Assembly: GCF_020103725.1 (NCBI RefSeq) | Contig: NZ_JAHXBG010000006.1 | Coordinates: forward strand, 434,001-498,000 | Reading direction: 5' to 3' | DNA length: 64,000 nucleotides | From: Hyalangium gracile | Lineage (GTDB): Bacteria > Myxococcota > Myxococcia > Myxococcales > Myxococcaceae | Shown here: positions 1-6,754 of the stretch, piece after piece | Position numbering within the stretch: the first letter of the stretch is position 1 | Layout of the letters: the number at the start of each line of letters is the position of its first letter | The notes under the pieces: generated by a model | What the model saw: the letters and a program-made list of their open reading frames with translations, nothing else | The model's database searches: none | What the model was told of the DNA's origin: nothing | Made by a program: the position numbers and the translations under genes

Positions 1-170
1 AACACCTGCACGGCGTTGACCTCATCCCCTCCCAGTTTCTGGGCCAGCTCGACCAGCGGAAGGGTCGGGTGCGCTTCGGCAAAGGCGGTGAGTGACTCAT
101 AGCCGCGCTCACGGACTCGCTCATACAAGCGAGTCTTCCAGTTGCCCTGCCAGGAGCTTCCGTCGGTCAT
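1..170 (-). CDS. Presumed immunity protein of the SitA6-like toxin (partial, C-terminus outside window)
   Basis: Only the first 56 or so residues are visible, beginning MTDGSSWQGNWKTRLYERVR and reading to the window edge. Its ATG (168-170) overlaps the TGA of the upstream toxin gene in an ATGA arrangement, so the two are very likely translationally coupled. The fragment is soluble-looking with no signal peptide, as expected for a protein that neutralises a toxin in the cytoplasm. Known: SitA toxin genes in Myxococcus are followed directly by their immunity (SitI) genes. Inference: this is the cognate immunity gene, based on position alone. I do not recognise a catalytic motif in the visible part, and similar N-termini are sometimes labelled NUDIX hydrolase, which I cannot support here. 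Confidence 0.55.
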   Translation of the reverse strand, partial: MTDGSSWQGNWKTRLYERVRERGYESLTAFAEAHPTLPLVELAQKLGGDEVNAVQV

Positions 171-1282
171 CGCCCTTTCCAGCGGGTGAAGTTCATCGGG
201 ATGTTATAGCGCTTCATCTCTCTTGCGAGGACCTTCAAGACCTGGTCACGAGTCAACATCTGGCCAATCTCTTCCTCTGCATCTCGTAGCGCGCGCATGA
301 TCAACTGATTCCATTCGCCGGGCCATGTGCGGCCCAGGCGCCAGTTGCCACCGCCGTGAATCGCCTGATGTATCGCCGTTTCCAATCGGACGCAGAACTG
401 ATCGATATCCATGGCACCCGTGAAGCCGCGCTGCTCGAACCACTCGCGGTGCTCCTTGGGCATGACATGGTGCTCGGGTGGCTCGGCCATGCCAGCGCCC
501 GCTTTGCCGGTTTCGTGCATGGCGCGAACCTCAGGTCCGTCGCCCAGCGCCTCGCGCACGCCCTGCGGCAGGTCCCCGCGCGCCTGAGACATCAGCACCT
601 GGCCGGCGTGGATGCGGACGGCGGAGCTGACGGCTGGAACGGAGAGGACGCCCGCCTGCACCAGTCGGCGCATCATCTCCACCCACTCGGCAGTGACAAC
701 CACCTGGGACCCCATCATCACGCCGTTGGAGCCCATCACCAGGCCCACGCCGAGCGAGGCAGGGGCGGCTGGGGGCAGCCGTGGCAGGGGCAGCCTCAGC
801 ATCGAGAGCAGGGTGAGCATCTCGACGGCCTGCGCTGCCGCCATGAGCTGACCGGCGCGCTCGTTGGCGACGCGTGCTCCCTCTCGGAGGGAGTGAAACT
901 CCCGAGAGAGCTGACCCATGAGTTCGGGCATCGCGAGCGCTGCGGCCTCCACCTGTGAGGGTTCCAGGGAGGAGAGCGCCTTCAAGGAGGGCTCGATGCG
1001 TTGCTGCACGCGGTTCATGTCCGCGTACAGCCTCTCCGTGCTGTAGGCGGGGCACTGCCGGAGCACGGCGCCAGCGAGGTGGAGGAAGTCGACCCACGCG
1101 GCAAGCAGGGTGGTGCCGGACATGGCCGCCTGGAGACGCGGGCCGGACAGGCGCAGGAGGGCCAGCTCCATGTCGGGTTCATCCACCGCCCATGCAGTGT
1201 CCGCCAACGTGGCGGCGCCACCCAACGCGCCGTGGAGCCATTGCAGTTGGTGTGAGCCGTAGGCGATGCAGCGGGTGAACAC
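167..1282 (-). CDS. SitA6/DUF2380-type polymorphic toxin, N-terminus missing
   Basis: The protein (371 aa from a GTG at 1282) matches the C-terminal two thirds of the myxobacterial paralogous lipoprotein family TIGR02269/DUF2380, now called SitA6. Residues ~1-260 are an Ala/Leu-rich helical carrier region with the family-typical GLVMGSNGVMMGS stretch (180-192). Residues ~265-371 are the toxin domain, with a His-rich motif (H271, H272, H278, H305, H309, N313 in HQAIHGGGNW) that looks like an AHH/HNH-type nuclease site. Family members start with a lipoprotein signal peptide, and none is present. The reading frame continues upstream only to a stop at 1313-1315 without a usable start or lipobox, so the 5' end seems lost. 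Known: SitA lipoproteins move between cells by TraA/B outer-membrane exchange. Without a lipobox this copy should not be transferable, so it may be a silent remnant. The immunity gene follows with a 4-bp overlap. Confidence 0.75.
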   Translation of the reverse strand: MFTRCIAYGSHQLQWLHGALGGAATLADTAWAVDEPDMELALLRLSGPRLQAAMSGTTLLAAWVDFLHLAGAVLRQCPAYSTERLYADMNRVQQRIEPSLKALSSLEPSQVEAAALAMPELMGQLSREFHSLREGARVANERAGQLMAAAQAVEMLTLLSMLRLPLPRLPPAAPASLGVGLVMGSNGVMMGSQVVVTAEWVEMMRRLVQAGVLSVPAVSSAVRIHAGQVLMSQARGDLPQGVREALGDGPEVRAMHETGKAGAGMAEPPEHHVMPKEHREWFEQRGFTGAMDIDQFCVRLETAIHQAIHGGGNWRLGRTWPGEWNQLIMRALRDAEEEIGQMLTRDQVLKVLAREMKRYNIPMNFTRWKGR

Positions 1283-1404
1283 GCCGTTGGCCCTGCCGCC
1301 AAATGAGTCCGCCTATCGCAACGAGGGGGCTGGAGGTTACGTGAGGCCCCGGAAAAACCACAGAAGCTCAGCAATCCGTCGGGAGTGTCGTGCTTCTCGG
1401 GATA

Positions 1405-1433
1405 GAGGCGGCGGGAATCGAACCCACCGCCTC
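1405..1433 (-). other. tRNA/tmRNA T-arm-like hairpin, possible attachment-site remnant or terminator
   Basis: Read on the minus strand this is an 11-bp stem (one G-U pair) around the loop TTCGATT. It contains GTGGG-TTCGATT-CCCGC, the shape of a T-arm, followed by the CGCCTC typical of tmRNA 3' ends. No complete tRNA or tmRNA is present, because the bases upstream are the end of the FHA-AgmX coding region. It lies 9 bases beyond that gene's stop codon, so it could also act as its terminator, though no U-tract follows. The neighbouring toxin gene is truncated on this side, which suits an integration or recombination scar. Confidence 0.45.
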
Positions 1434-1442
1434 CGGGCTGTT

Positions 1443-3296
1443 TCACCTACCGGCCTGCTTGAAGATGAACGGGTAGCTGACGACCACGATGCCTCCGCCC
1501 TTGGGTTTGGGGAACTCCCAGAGCCGCACGTGGCGGGCCACGCAGGAATCCAGCTCCTTGCTGCCCGTGCTCGACTGCGTCACGTTCGACTGGAGCACCT
1601 GCCCCTGCGGCCCGATGGTGAACTGCGTCTGCACCTTGCCGTTCAGGTCCGGGTACTGGTTGAGCAGGCTCTCGAAGCAGGCGCGGATCTGCTGCCGGTG
1701 GTCCTGGATGACCTTGCGCACCAATTCCTTGTCCAGCGAGCCTTCCTTCACCTCCGGCTCCGACATGGCGATGGCCACGTCCACCGTCTGCTTGCCGGTG
1801 AGCCCCACCGCTGCCCCGTAGTCCTTGTTGCCGCCCGCGCGGCCCGATGTCCCGATGGGGCCCAGGCCGATGGTGCTCCCGCCCGAACCACCCGGGCCAC
1901 CAGGCCCCGTCTTCGTCCCCAGCCCGATGATTCCGCCTGGAGTCCCCACCGCGACGCTGACGTTGCTGATGGCGTTCCTGAGGTCGCTGTTCAGGCCGGA
2001 GCCGCCGAAGATGCTGGCGACGCCCGCCCTGCCGCCGCCGAGCAGGCTCTTGACCATGGTCCGCGCGGTGTCCTTCGGCGTCGCCGTGATCGGAGTCGTC
2101 AGCGACTTGTTCGGGAGCTTGGGCTGCTTCTTCGGCTCCCGGCTCGTCTGCGGCGCGGAAGGCTTCTGCTGGGCCTTCTGCTCGTTGAGCTTCGCGATGA
2201 GGGGGTTCTTCTGCGGCTCGGGCGGCTTGATGATGAGCTTCGTCAGGCGCGTCTGGTCGACGTTGAGCTCGTCGGCGAAGGCGTCGTCCCGGTCGCTCCG
2301 GTTCATCGCGCTGATCACGAACATCGTCGCGGCGAAGAACATCACCAGGAAGATGTTGAGCGCCCGGTAGTCCACCGACTCGGCCAGCGGCACGTACACC
2401 CGCCGGGGCACCGGCTGGAAGCAGACCTCCAGCGTCACTCCGCCCAGGTCCACCCAGAAGACGTCCTCCGTCTCCAGCGCCAGCGTGTACGCCGAGTCCT
2501 CGTGCGTCGCCTTGCCGGACTCGATGACCGCCTCGAGGCTCAGCGTCTCTTCGTTCCGGATGAGCTCGCCCTTCATCCTTCCCGTGAAGCAGACGCTGTA
2601 CGTCTGCCCGTCCGTGCGCAGCACCTCCAGGCTCTGACTGCCGAGCCGCGAGTCGCCCGTGACGAAGTCCACGCCCGCCGCGCTGCCCACCGTGAAGGAC
2701 TTCTTCTCGCCCGGAGGCAGGAAGAACTCGCCCACGCGCTGGTCGCCCCACACGAAGCTCAGCGACACGCCCAGCGGCCCGCTCGCTCGGCTCCGGCGCT
2801 CGGCGCGCACGCGAGGCATGGGCTCGGCGGGCGTCGCCTCCACCGGCTGCGTCACGAGCTCGTGCTTCTCCGCGACGGCCAGGGACGGCTCCACCGCGGC
2901 GACAGGCGCTGGAGCCACCTCGACGGCCACCGGGGCACTCGGCGCGGGCACCTCGGCGCTCGCCACGGCGGCGGAGAGGTTCACCGCGGCCACCGCGGCC
3001 GGGTTCTCCAGCCGCAGGGTGGTGCCGCCCACGCGGATCTCATCGCCGAAGGTGACGCGGCCCCGGTTGACGCGCTTGCCGTTGATGTACGTGCCCTCGA
3101 CGCTGCCCATGTCGATGATGGACAGCGAACCATCCGTCCCCACCTCGAGCACGGAGTGGACCCGGCTGACCTTCTCGTCCTCCAGCCGCAGGTGGGCCGA
3201 CGACAGGCGGCCGATCTTGATGATGTCGCGCTCGAAGTCCTGCGTCGTGACGAGCGTCTCGCCCTTGAAAACCTTGACTGTCAGAGGAATGGCCAT
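1443..3296 (-). CDS. FHA-domain protein with AgmX/PglI-type (TonB-like) C-terminal domain
   Basis: 617 aa from the ATG at 3294-3296, preceded by AGGAG; an in-frame upstream extension lacks a better start. An N-terminal FHA domain (~residues 1-100) has the phosphothreonine-binding signature: GR in IKIGRLSSAHL, then SRVHS and GTYINGKRV. A linker rich in Ala, Pro and Val follows. A single membrane segment lies at ~311-330 (IFLVMFFAATMFVISAM), then a Lys/Pro region, a Gly-rich stretch, and a ~100-residue C-terminal TonB-like domain with conserved IRACFE and WEFPKPKGGG. The topology implies a cytoplasmic FHA and a periplasmic C-terminus. Known: AgmX/PglI C-termini occur in envelope and gliding-motility proteins of myxobacteria. 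Inferred role: coupling Ser/Thr-kinase signalling to an envelope machine. The gene stands alone and its 3' end abuts the T-arm-like hairpin. Confidence 0.8.
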   Translation of the reverse strand: MAIPLTVKVFKGETLVTTQDFERDIIKIGRLSSAHLRLEDEKVSRVHSVLEVGTDGSLSIIDMGSVEGTYINGKRVNRGRVTFGDEIRVGGTTLRLENPAAVAAVNLSAAVASAEVPAPSAPVAVEVAPAPVAAVEPSLAVAEKHELVTQPVEATPAEPMPRVRAERRSRASGPLGVSLSFVWGDQRVGEFFLPPGEKKSFTVGSAAGVDFVTGDSRLGSQSLEVLRTDGQTYSVCFTGRMKGELIRNEETLSLEAVIESGKATHEDSAYTLALETEDVFWVDLGGVTLEVCFQPVPRRVYVPLAESVDYRALNIFLVMFFAATMFVISAMNRSDRDDAFADELNVDQTRLTKLIIKPPEPQKNPLIAKLNEQKAQQKPSAPQTSREPKKQPKLPNKSLTTPITATPKDTARTMVKSLLGGGRAGVASIFGGSGLNSDLRNAISNVSVAVGTPGGIIGLGTKTGPGGPGGSGGSTIGLGPIGTSGRAGGNKDYGAAVGLTGKQTVDVAIAMSEPEVKEGSLDKELVRKVIQDHRQQIRACFESLLNQYPDLNGKVQTQFTIGPQGQVLQSNVTQSSTGSKELDSCVARHVRLWEFPKPKGGGIVVVSYPFIFKQAGR

Positions 3297-3507
3297 GGCG
3301 GCTCCTGCTTGCTTGCTGGGGGTACTGACACCGCCTTTTCCAGAAGGTTCCCGCGTGAATTCCGCACGCACGCAGCGCCTCTCCGCGCACAGGAGACGTC
3401 GGCTGTGCGACATGCGCGTGCTCGGAGAAAGGGCTCGAAAAAAAGATTCGTCCACGCGCCGCCCCTCGCGCATTTCCCAGTCAGACCACTCGAAGGATGG
3501 GGGAGAC

Positions 3508-4326
3508 ATGAGGGCGGAGCGGTGGGTTTCGGAAGCGGCTTTCTTCGATCGACTGGCGGAGGCTCAGCTGCGTGGCATCACGCCGATGGATGCGGAGGTG
3601 CTGCGCAGGTACGCGGGGCCACTGCGTCCCTGGTTCCACAAGGAGTACCGCTTCGATGCGCTCGGAGAGCTGAGCGACAAGCACGTGCTGGACGTGGGCT
3701 GTGGGGACGGCACCAACGCCATCCTGCTGGCCAGCCGGGGCGCGCGGGTGACGGGCATCGACATCTCGCCCCGCTCCGTCCGCCTGGCGACCGAGCGCGC
3801 TCGGCGCGCGGGCCTGGAGGATCGCGTGCGCTTTCTCTGCTCCCCCCTGGAAGTGGCTGAGTTCCCCGAGGGCAGCTTCGACGTCATCTGGGGAGACGGC
3901 ATCCTCCACCACCTCATCCCCGAGCTGGAGGCGGTGCTGGACAAGCTGGTGCACTGGGCCCGGCCCGGCGCGCAGGTCATCTTCTCCGAGCCGCTCAGCC
4001 TCAGCCCGACGCTGCGCCGCCTGCGCGCGCGCATCCCCATCCATGATGGCGCCACGCCGGATGAGCGGCCGCTCCAGACGGCCGAGCTGGGGCTCATCCT
4101 CCAGAAGCTGCCGGGCGCGCGGCTGCGGCACTTCGCGCTGCTGAGCTGGTTCAACCGCTTCCTCCTGCGAGGCAGCACCTACGAGCGCACCTGCCCGGAG
4201 CGGCGGCTCGCCGTGGACGCCCTGCATGTGGCGGACTACGCGCTGCTCTCGCTGCCCCTGCTCCAGAAGCTGGGCGGCATGGTGGTCATCTCGGCCACCG
4301 TCTCCAAGCCGGAGCGGGGAGGGTGA
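3508..4326 (+). CDS. Class I SAM-dependent methyltransferase
   Basis: 272 aa. The start is the ATG at 3508, preceded by GGGGGAG; the frame is open further upstream but there it lies antisense to the FHA gene. SAM-binding motif I is clear (VLDVGCGDGTN, ~60-70), followed by motif II around GIDIS, and FDVIWGDGILHHL in the position of the fold's fourth strand. A short C-terminal part (ERTCPERRLAVDALHVADYALL) may contact the substrate, which cannot be inferred. It is divergent from the FHA-AgmX gene and is followed 30 bp later by a PlsC-like acyltransferase, so a lipid or envelope substrate is possible. No membrane segment or signal peptide. Confidence 0.8.
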   Translation: MRAERWVSEAAFFDRLAEAQLRGITPMDAEVLRRYAGPLRPWFHKEYRFDALGELSDKHVLDVGCGDGTNAILLASRGARVTGIDISPRSVRLATERARRAGLEDRVRFLCSPLEVAEFPEGSFDVIWGDGILHHLIPELEAVLDKLVHWARPGAQVIFSEPLSLSPTLRRLRARIPIHDGATPDERPLQTAELGLILQKLPGARLRHFALLSWFNRFLLRGSTYERTCPERRLAVDALHVADYALLSLPLLQKLGGMVVISATVSKPERGG

Positions 4327-4356
4327 ATCCGCAGCTTCCCCCTTCCCCTGCCGCCG

Positions 4357-5124
4357 GTGTGTGGCACACTGCACCGCGCTATTCGACTCCTGTTCTCCAT
4401 CGTCTTCTGGACGTTCCTGGCGGTCTCGAGTCTGGTGCTCTTCCTGGGGGCACTGGTGCTGTGGCTCGTCACGCTTCCGTTCGACCGCAACGGGCGGGTG
4501 CTGCACCTGTACTCGTGCTTCTGGGCCCAGCTCTACATGTACGTGAACCCGCTCTGGCACCTGCGGGTCGAGGGCCGCGAGCACCTGCCCTGGAAGGGCG
4601 CCGCGGTGCTGGTGTCCAACCATGAGTCGCTGGGCGACATCCTGGTCCTCTTCGGCCTGTACCGGCCCTTCAAGTGGGTGTCCAAGGCGTCCAACTTCAA
4701 GCTGCCCTTCATCGGCTGGAACATGTCGCTCAACCGCTACGTGCCTCTGGTGCGCGGAGACAGGGAGAGCGTGGGGCGGATGATGGCCCAGTGCGAGCGC
4801 TGGCTCGCGCGCGGAGTACCCGTCCTCTTGTTCCCCGAGGGCACCCGCTCTCCGGATGGGCAGATGAAGGCCTTCAAGGATGGCGCCTTCCAGCTCGCGG
4901 TGAAGATGAAGTGTCCCGTCATCCCCGTGGTGCTCACCGGCACCGCGAAGACCCTGCCCAAGCATGGCCTCAAGCTGCAGACCCGGGCCGACTGTCACGT
5001 GCAGGTGCTGCCGCCCGTGGACCCCGCTCCCTTCGGTGACAACGTGCAGGCCCTGCTGGATCACGTGCGCAACCTGATGATCGCCGAGAAGGCGCGCATT
5101 GAAGCCCAACTCCCGGCGCGCTGA
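4357..5124 (+). CDS. plsC: 1-acyl-sn-glycerol-3-phosphate acyltransferase (PlsC family)
   Basis: 255 aa from a GTG start, 30 bp after the methyltransferase. One N-terminal hydrophobic segment (~8-42) anchors it in the inner membrane. The acyltransferase motifs are intact: NHESLGD with catalytic H89 and D94 (HX4D), and FPEGTRS with E161 and R164 for glycerol-phosphate binding. A conserved VIPVVLTGT follows. The expected reaction is acyl transfer to lysophosphatidate, giving phosphatidate for phospholipid synthesis. Length is normal for the family. The specific acceptor is inferred; several PlsC paralogues usually exist in such genomes. Confidence 0.88.
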   Translation: MCGTLHRAIRLLFSIVFWTFLAVSSLVLFLGALVLWLVTLPFDRNGRVLHLYSCFWAQLYMYVNPLWHLRVEGREHLPWKGAAVLVSNHESLGDILVLFGLYRPFKWVSKASNFKLPFIGWNMSLNRYVPLVRGDRESVGRMMAQCERWLARGVPVLLFPEGTRSPDGQMKAFKDGAFQLAVKMKCPVIPVVLTGTAKTLPKHGLKLQTRADCHVQVLPPVDPAPFGDNVQALLDHVRNLMIAEKARIEAQLPAR

Positions 5125-5132
5125 GGCTCCTC

Positions 5133-6122
5133 ATGGCTCCACGAATCGGTTCACTCTGGGACACGGTCGGCAACACACCGCTGCTGCGCATCGGCTCGCT
5201 GTCTCGGCTCACCGGCTGCGACATCCTGGGCAAGGCCGAGTTCATGAACCCCGGCGGCAGCATCAAGGACCGCGCCGCCAAGGGGATGATCCAGCGCGCC
5301 GAGGCCGAGGGGAAGCTGGCTCCCGGCGGCACCATCGTCGAGGGCACGGCGGGCAACACCGGCATCGGCCTGGGCCTGCTGGGGCGCGAGCGCGGCTACC
5401 GCGTCGTCGTGACGATGCCGGACAACCAGGCCCGCGAGAAGTACGAGTACCTCGAGGCCATGGGCGTGGAGGTGCGCAAGGTGCCGGCGGTGCCGTTCTC
5501 CAACCCCCACCACTTCTTCCACCGGGCCCGCGCGCTCTCCGAGGAGCATGGCTGGTTCTGGGCCAACCAGTTCGAGAACACCGCCAACGGGGACTTCCAC
5601 TACGCCACCACCGGGCCGGAGTTGTGGGAGCAGTGCGAGGGTCGCCTGGACGTGCTCGTGTGCTCGGTGGGCAGCGGTGGCACCGTGTCCGGCGTGAGCC
5701 GCTACCTCAAGGAGAAGAACCCCGCGGTGCGCGTGGTGATGGTGGACCCCGCCGGCTCCGGCCTCTACTGCTGGGTGCGGGAGGGGAAGATGGAGGGCTC
5801 GGGCAGCTCCATCACCGAGGGCATCGGCATCATGCGGCTCACGGAGAACTTCCGCCGCGCCCGGGTGGACGAGGCCATGCGCCTGTCCGACCAGGACATG
5901 CTCGAGATGCTGTACCACCTGGCGCGCGAGGATGCGCTGGTGGTGGGGACCTCGGCGGCCATCAACGTGCGCGCCGCCTATGAGGTGGCCCTCAAGCACC
6001 GCAACCAGGGGCTGCGCATCGTCACGCTGCTCTGTGACCATGGCAGCCGCTACGCCTCCAAGGTGTTCAACCCGGAGTTCCTCGCCTCCAAGGAGCTCGT
6101 GGTGAAGCCCCTGCCAACGTGA
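5133..6122 (+). CDS. cysK: Cysteine synthase-type PLP enzyme (O-acetylserine sulfhydrylase family)
   Basis: 329 aa, 8 bp after plsC, a fold-type II PLP enzyme. The PLP lysine is K45 in GGSIKDRAA. The substrate-binding GTAGNTGIG loop and the phosphate-binding GSGGT are both present. The reaction would be O-acetylserine plus sulfide to cysteine. Compared with E. coli CysK the protein has insertions (for example FSNPHHFFHRARALSEE and the GSGSSITEGIG region) that resemble the CysK2/cystathionine beta-synthase-like subgroup. An O-phosphoserine-type or CBS-like substrate preference is therefore possible. The fold assignment is secure, the exact substrate less so. Confidence 0.85.
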   Translation: MAPRIGSLWDTVGNTPLLRIGSLSRLTGCDILGKAEFMNPGGSIKDRAAKGMIQRAEAEGKLAPGGTIVEGTAGNTGIGLGLLGRERGYRVVVTMPDNQAREKYEYLEAMGVEVRKVPAVPFSNPHHFFHRARALSEEHGWFWANQFENTANGDFHYATTGPELWEQCEGRLDVLVCSVGSGGTVSGVSRYLKEKNPAVRVVMVDPAGSGLYCWVREGKMEGSGSSITEGIGIMRLTENFRRARVDEAMRLSDQDMLEMLYHLAREDALVVGTSAAINVRAAYEVALKHRNQGLRIVTLLCDHGSRYASKVFNPEFLASKELVVKPLPT

Positions 6123-6286
6123 GCGGGGAAGCGGCGTGAAACCTGGACCTGTGCTCGGCCTGGAGCACGTGTCGATGACGAGACACTCCAGCGGGACTAG
6201 CATGCCGATGAACGGAGGATTGATAGCCTTCCCCCTCCGATCGTTGCCCCTGTCGCGACGGGGTGAACACCGGTGGAGATGCACGG

Positions 6287-6754
6287 ATGGCCTTCAAGCT
6301 GACCATCAACGGCAAGACCCACGTCATCGACGCGGACGAGGACACACCGCTCCTCTACGTCCTGCGTGATGAGCTGGGCCTTCATGGGGCCAGGTACGGC
6401 TGTGGCGTGGGCCAGTGCGGCGCCTGCACGGTGCTGAAGGATGGACGGCCCCTGCGCTCGTGCTTCGTTCCTGCCGCCTCCCTGAGCGAGCAACCGATCA
6501 CCACCCTGGAGGGACTGCGCTCGCCGGATGGAGCCCTCCACCCCCTTCAGCGCGCATTCCTCGACGAGCAGGCAGGGCAGTGCGCCTACTGCATCCCGGG
6601 CATGATCATGGCGGCGGCGGCGCTGCTGCGAGAGAAGGCGAACCCGTCCGAGGAGGAGATCCGCACCGCGCTGGATGCCAACCTGTGCCGGTGCGGCTCC
6701 CACAACCGGATCGTCCGCGCCGTGAAGCGCGCCGCGGCGGAGATGGCTCGATGA
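6287..6754 (+). CDS. (2Fe-2S)-binding subunit of a molybdenum hydroxylase
   Basis: 155 aa from ATG 6287, with GGTGGAG nine bases upstream; an in-frame GTG at 6263 is less likely. The N-terminal half has the plant-ferredoxin cluster motif CGVGQCGAC with a further C after RPLRS. The C-terminal half has the helical-bundle second cluster, CAYCIPGM and LCRCGSH. This is the small subunit of the xanthine dehydrogenase family and resembles isoquinoline 1-oxidoreductase IorA. It passes electrons from the Mo cofactor to an acceptor. It overlaps the large-subunit gene by 4 bp (ATGA). No FAD subunit is encoded here, consistent with the IorAB type, which uses a cytochrome-like acceptor. Confidence 0.9.
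   Translation: MAFKLTINGKTHVIDADEDTPLLYVLRDELGLHGARYGCGVGQCGACTVLKDGRPLRSCFVPAASLSEQPITTLEGLRSPDGALHPLQRAFLDEQAGQCAYCIPGMIMAAAALLREKANPSEEEIRTALDANLCRCGSHNRIVRAVKRAAAEMAR

Noticed and set aside
1266-1446. A full tmRNA gene on the minus strand
   Set aside because: Only the T-arm-like 3' part is recognisable; the expected 5' part and tag-coding region would fall within the FHA-AgmX coding sequence.
1266-3860. An 864-codon plus-strand frame overlapping the FHA-AgmX gene
   Set aside because: It has Arg/His-rich low-complexity translation, no ribosome-binding site and no recognisable domain, and it crosses two real genes.
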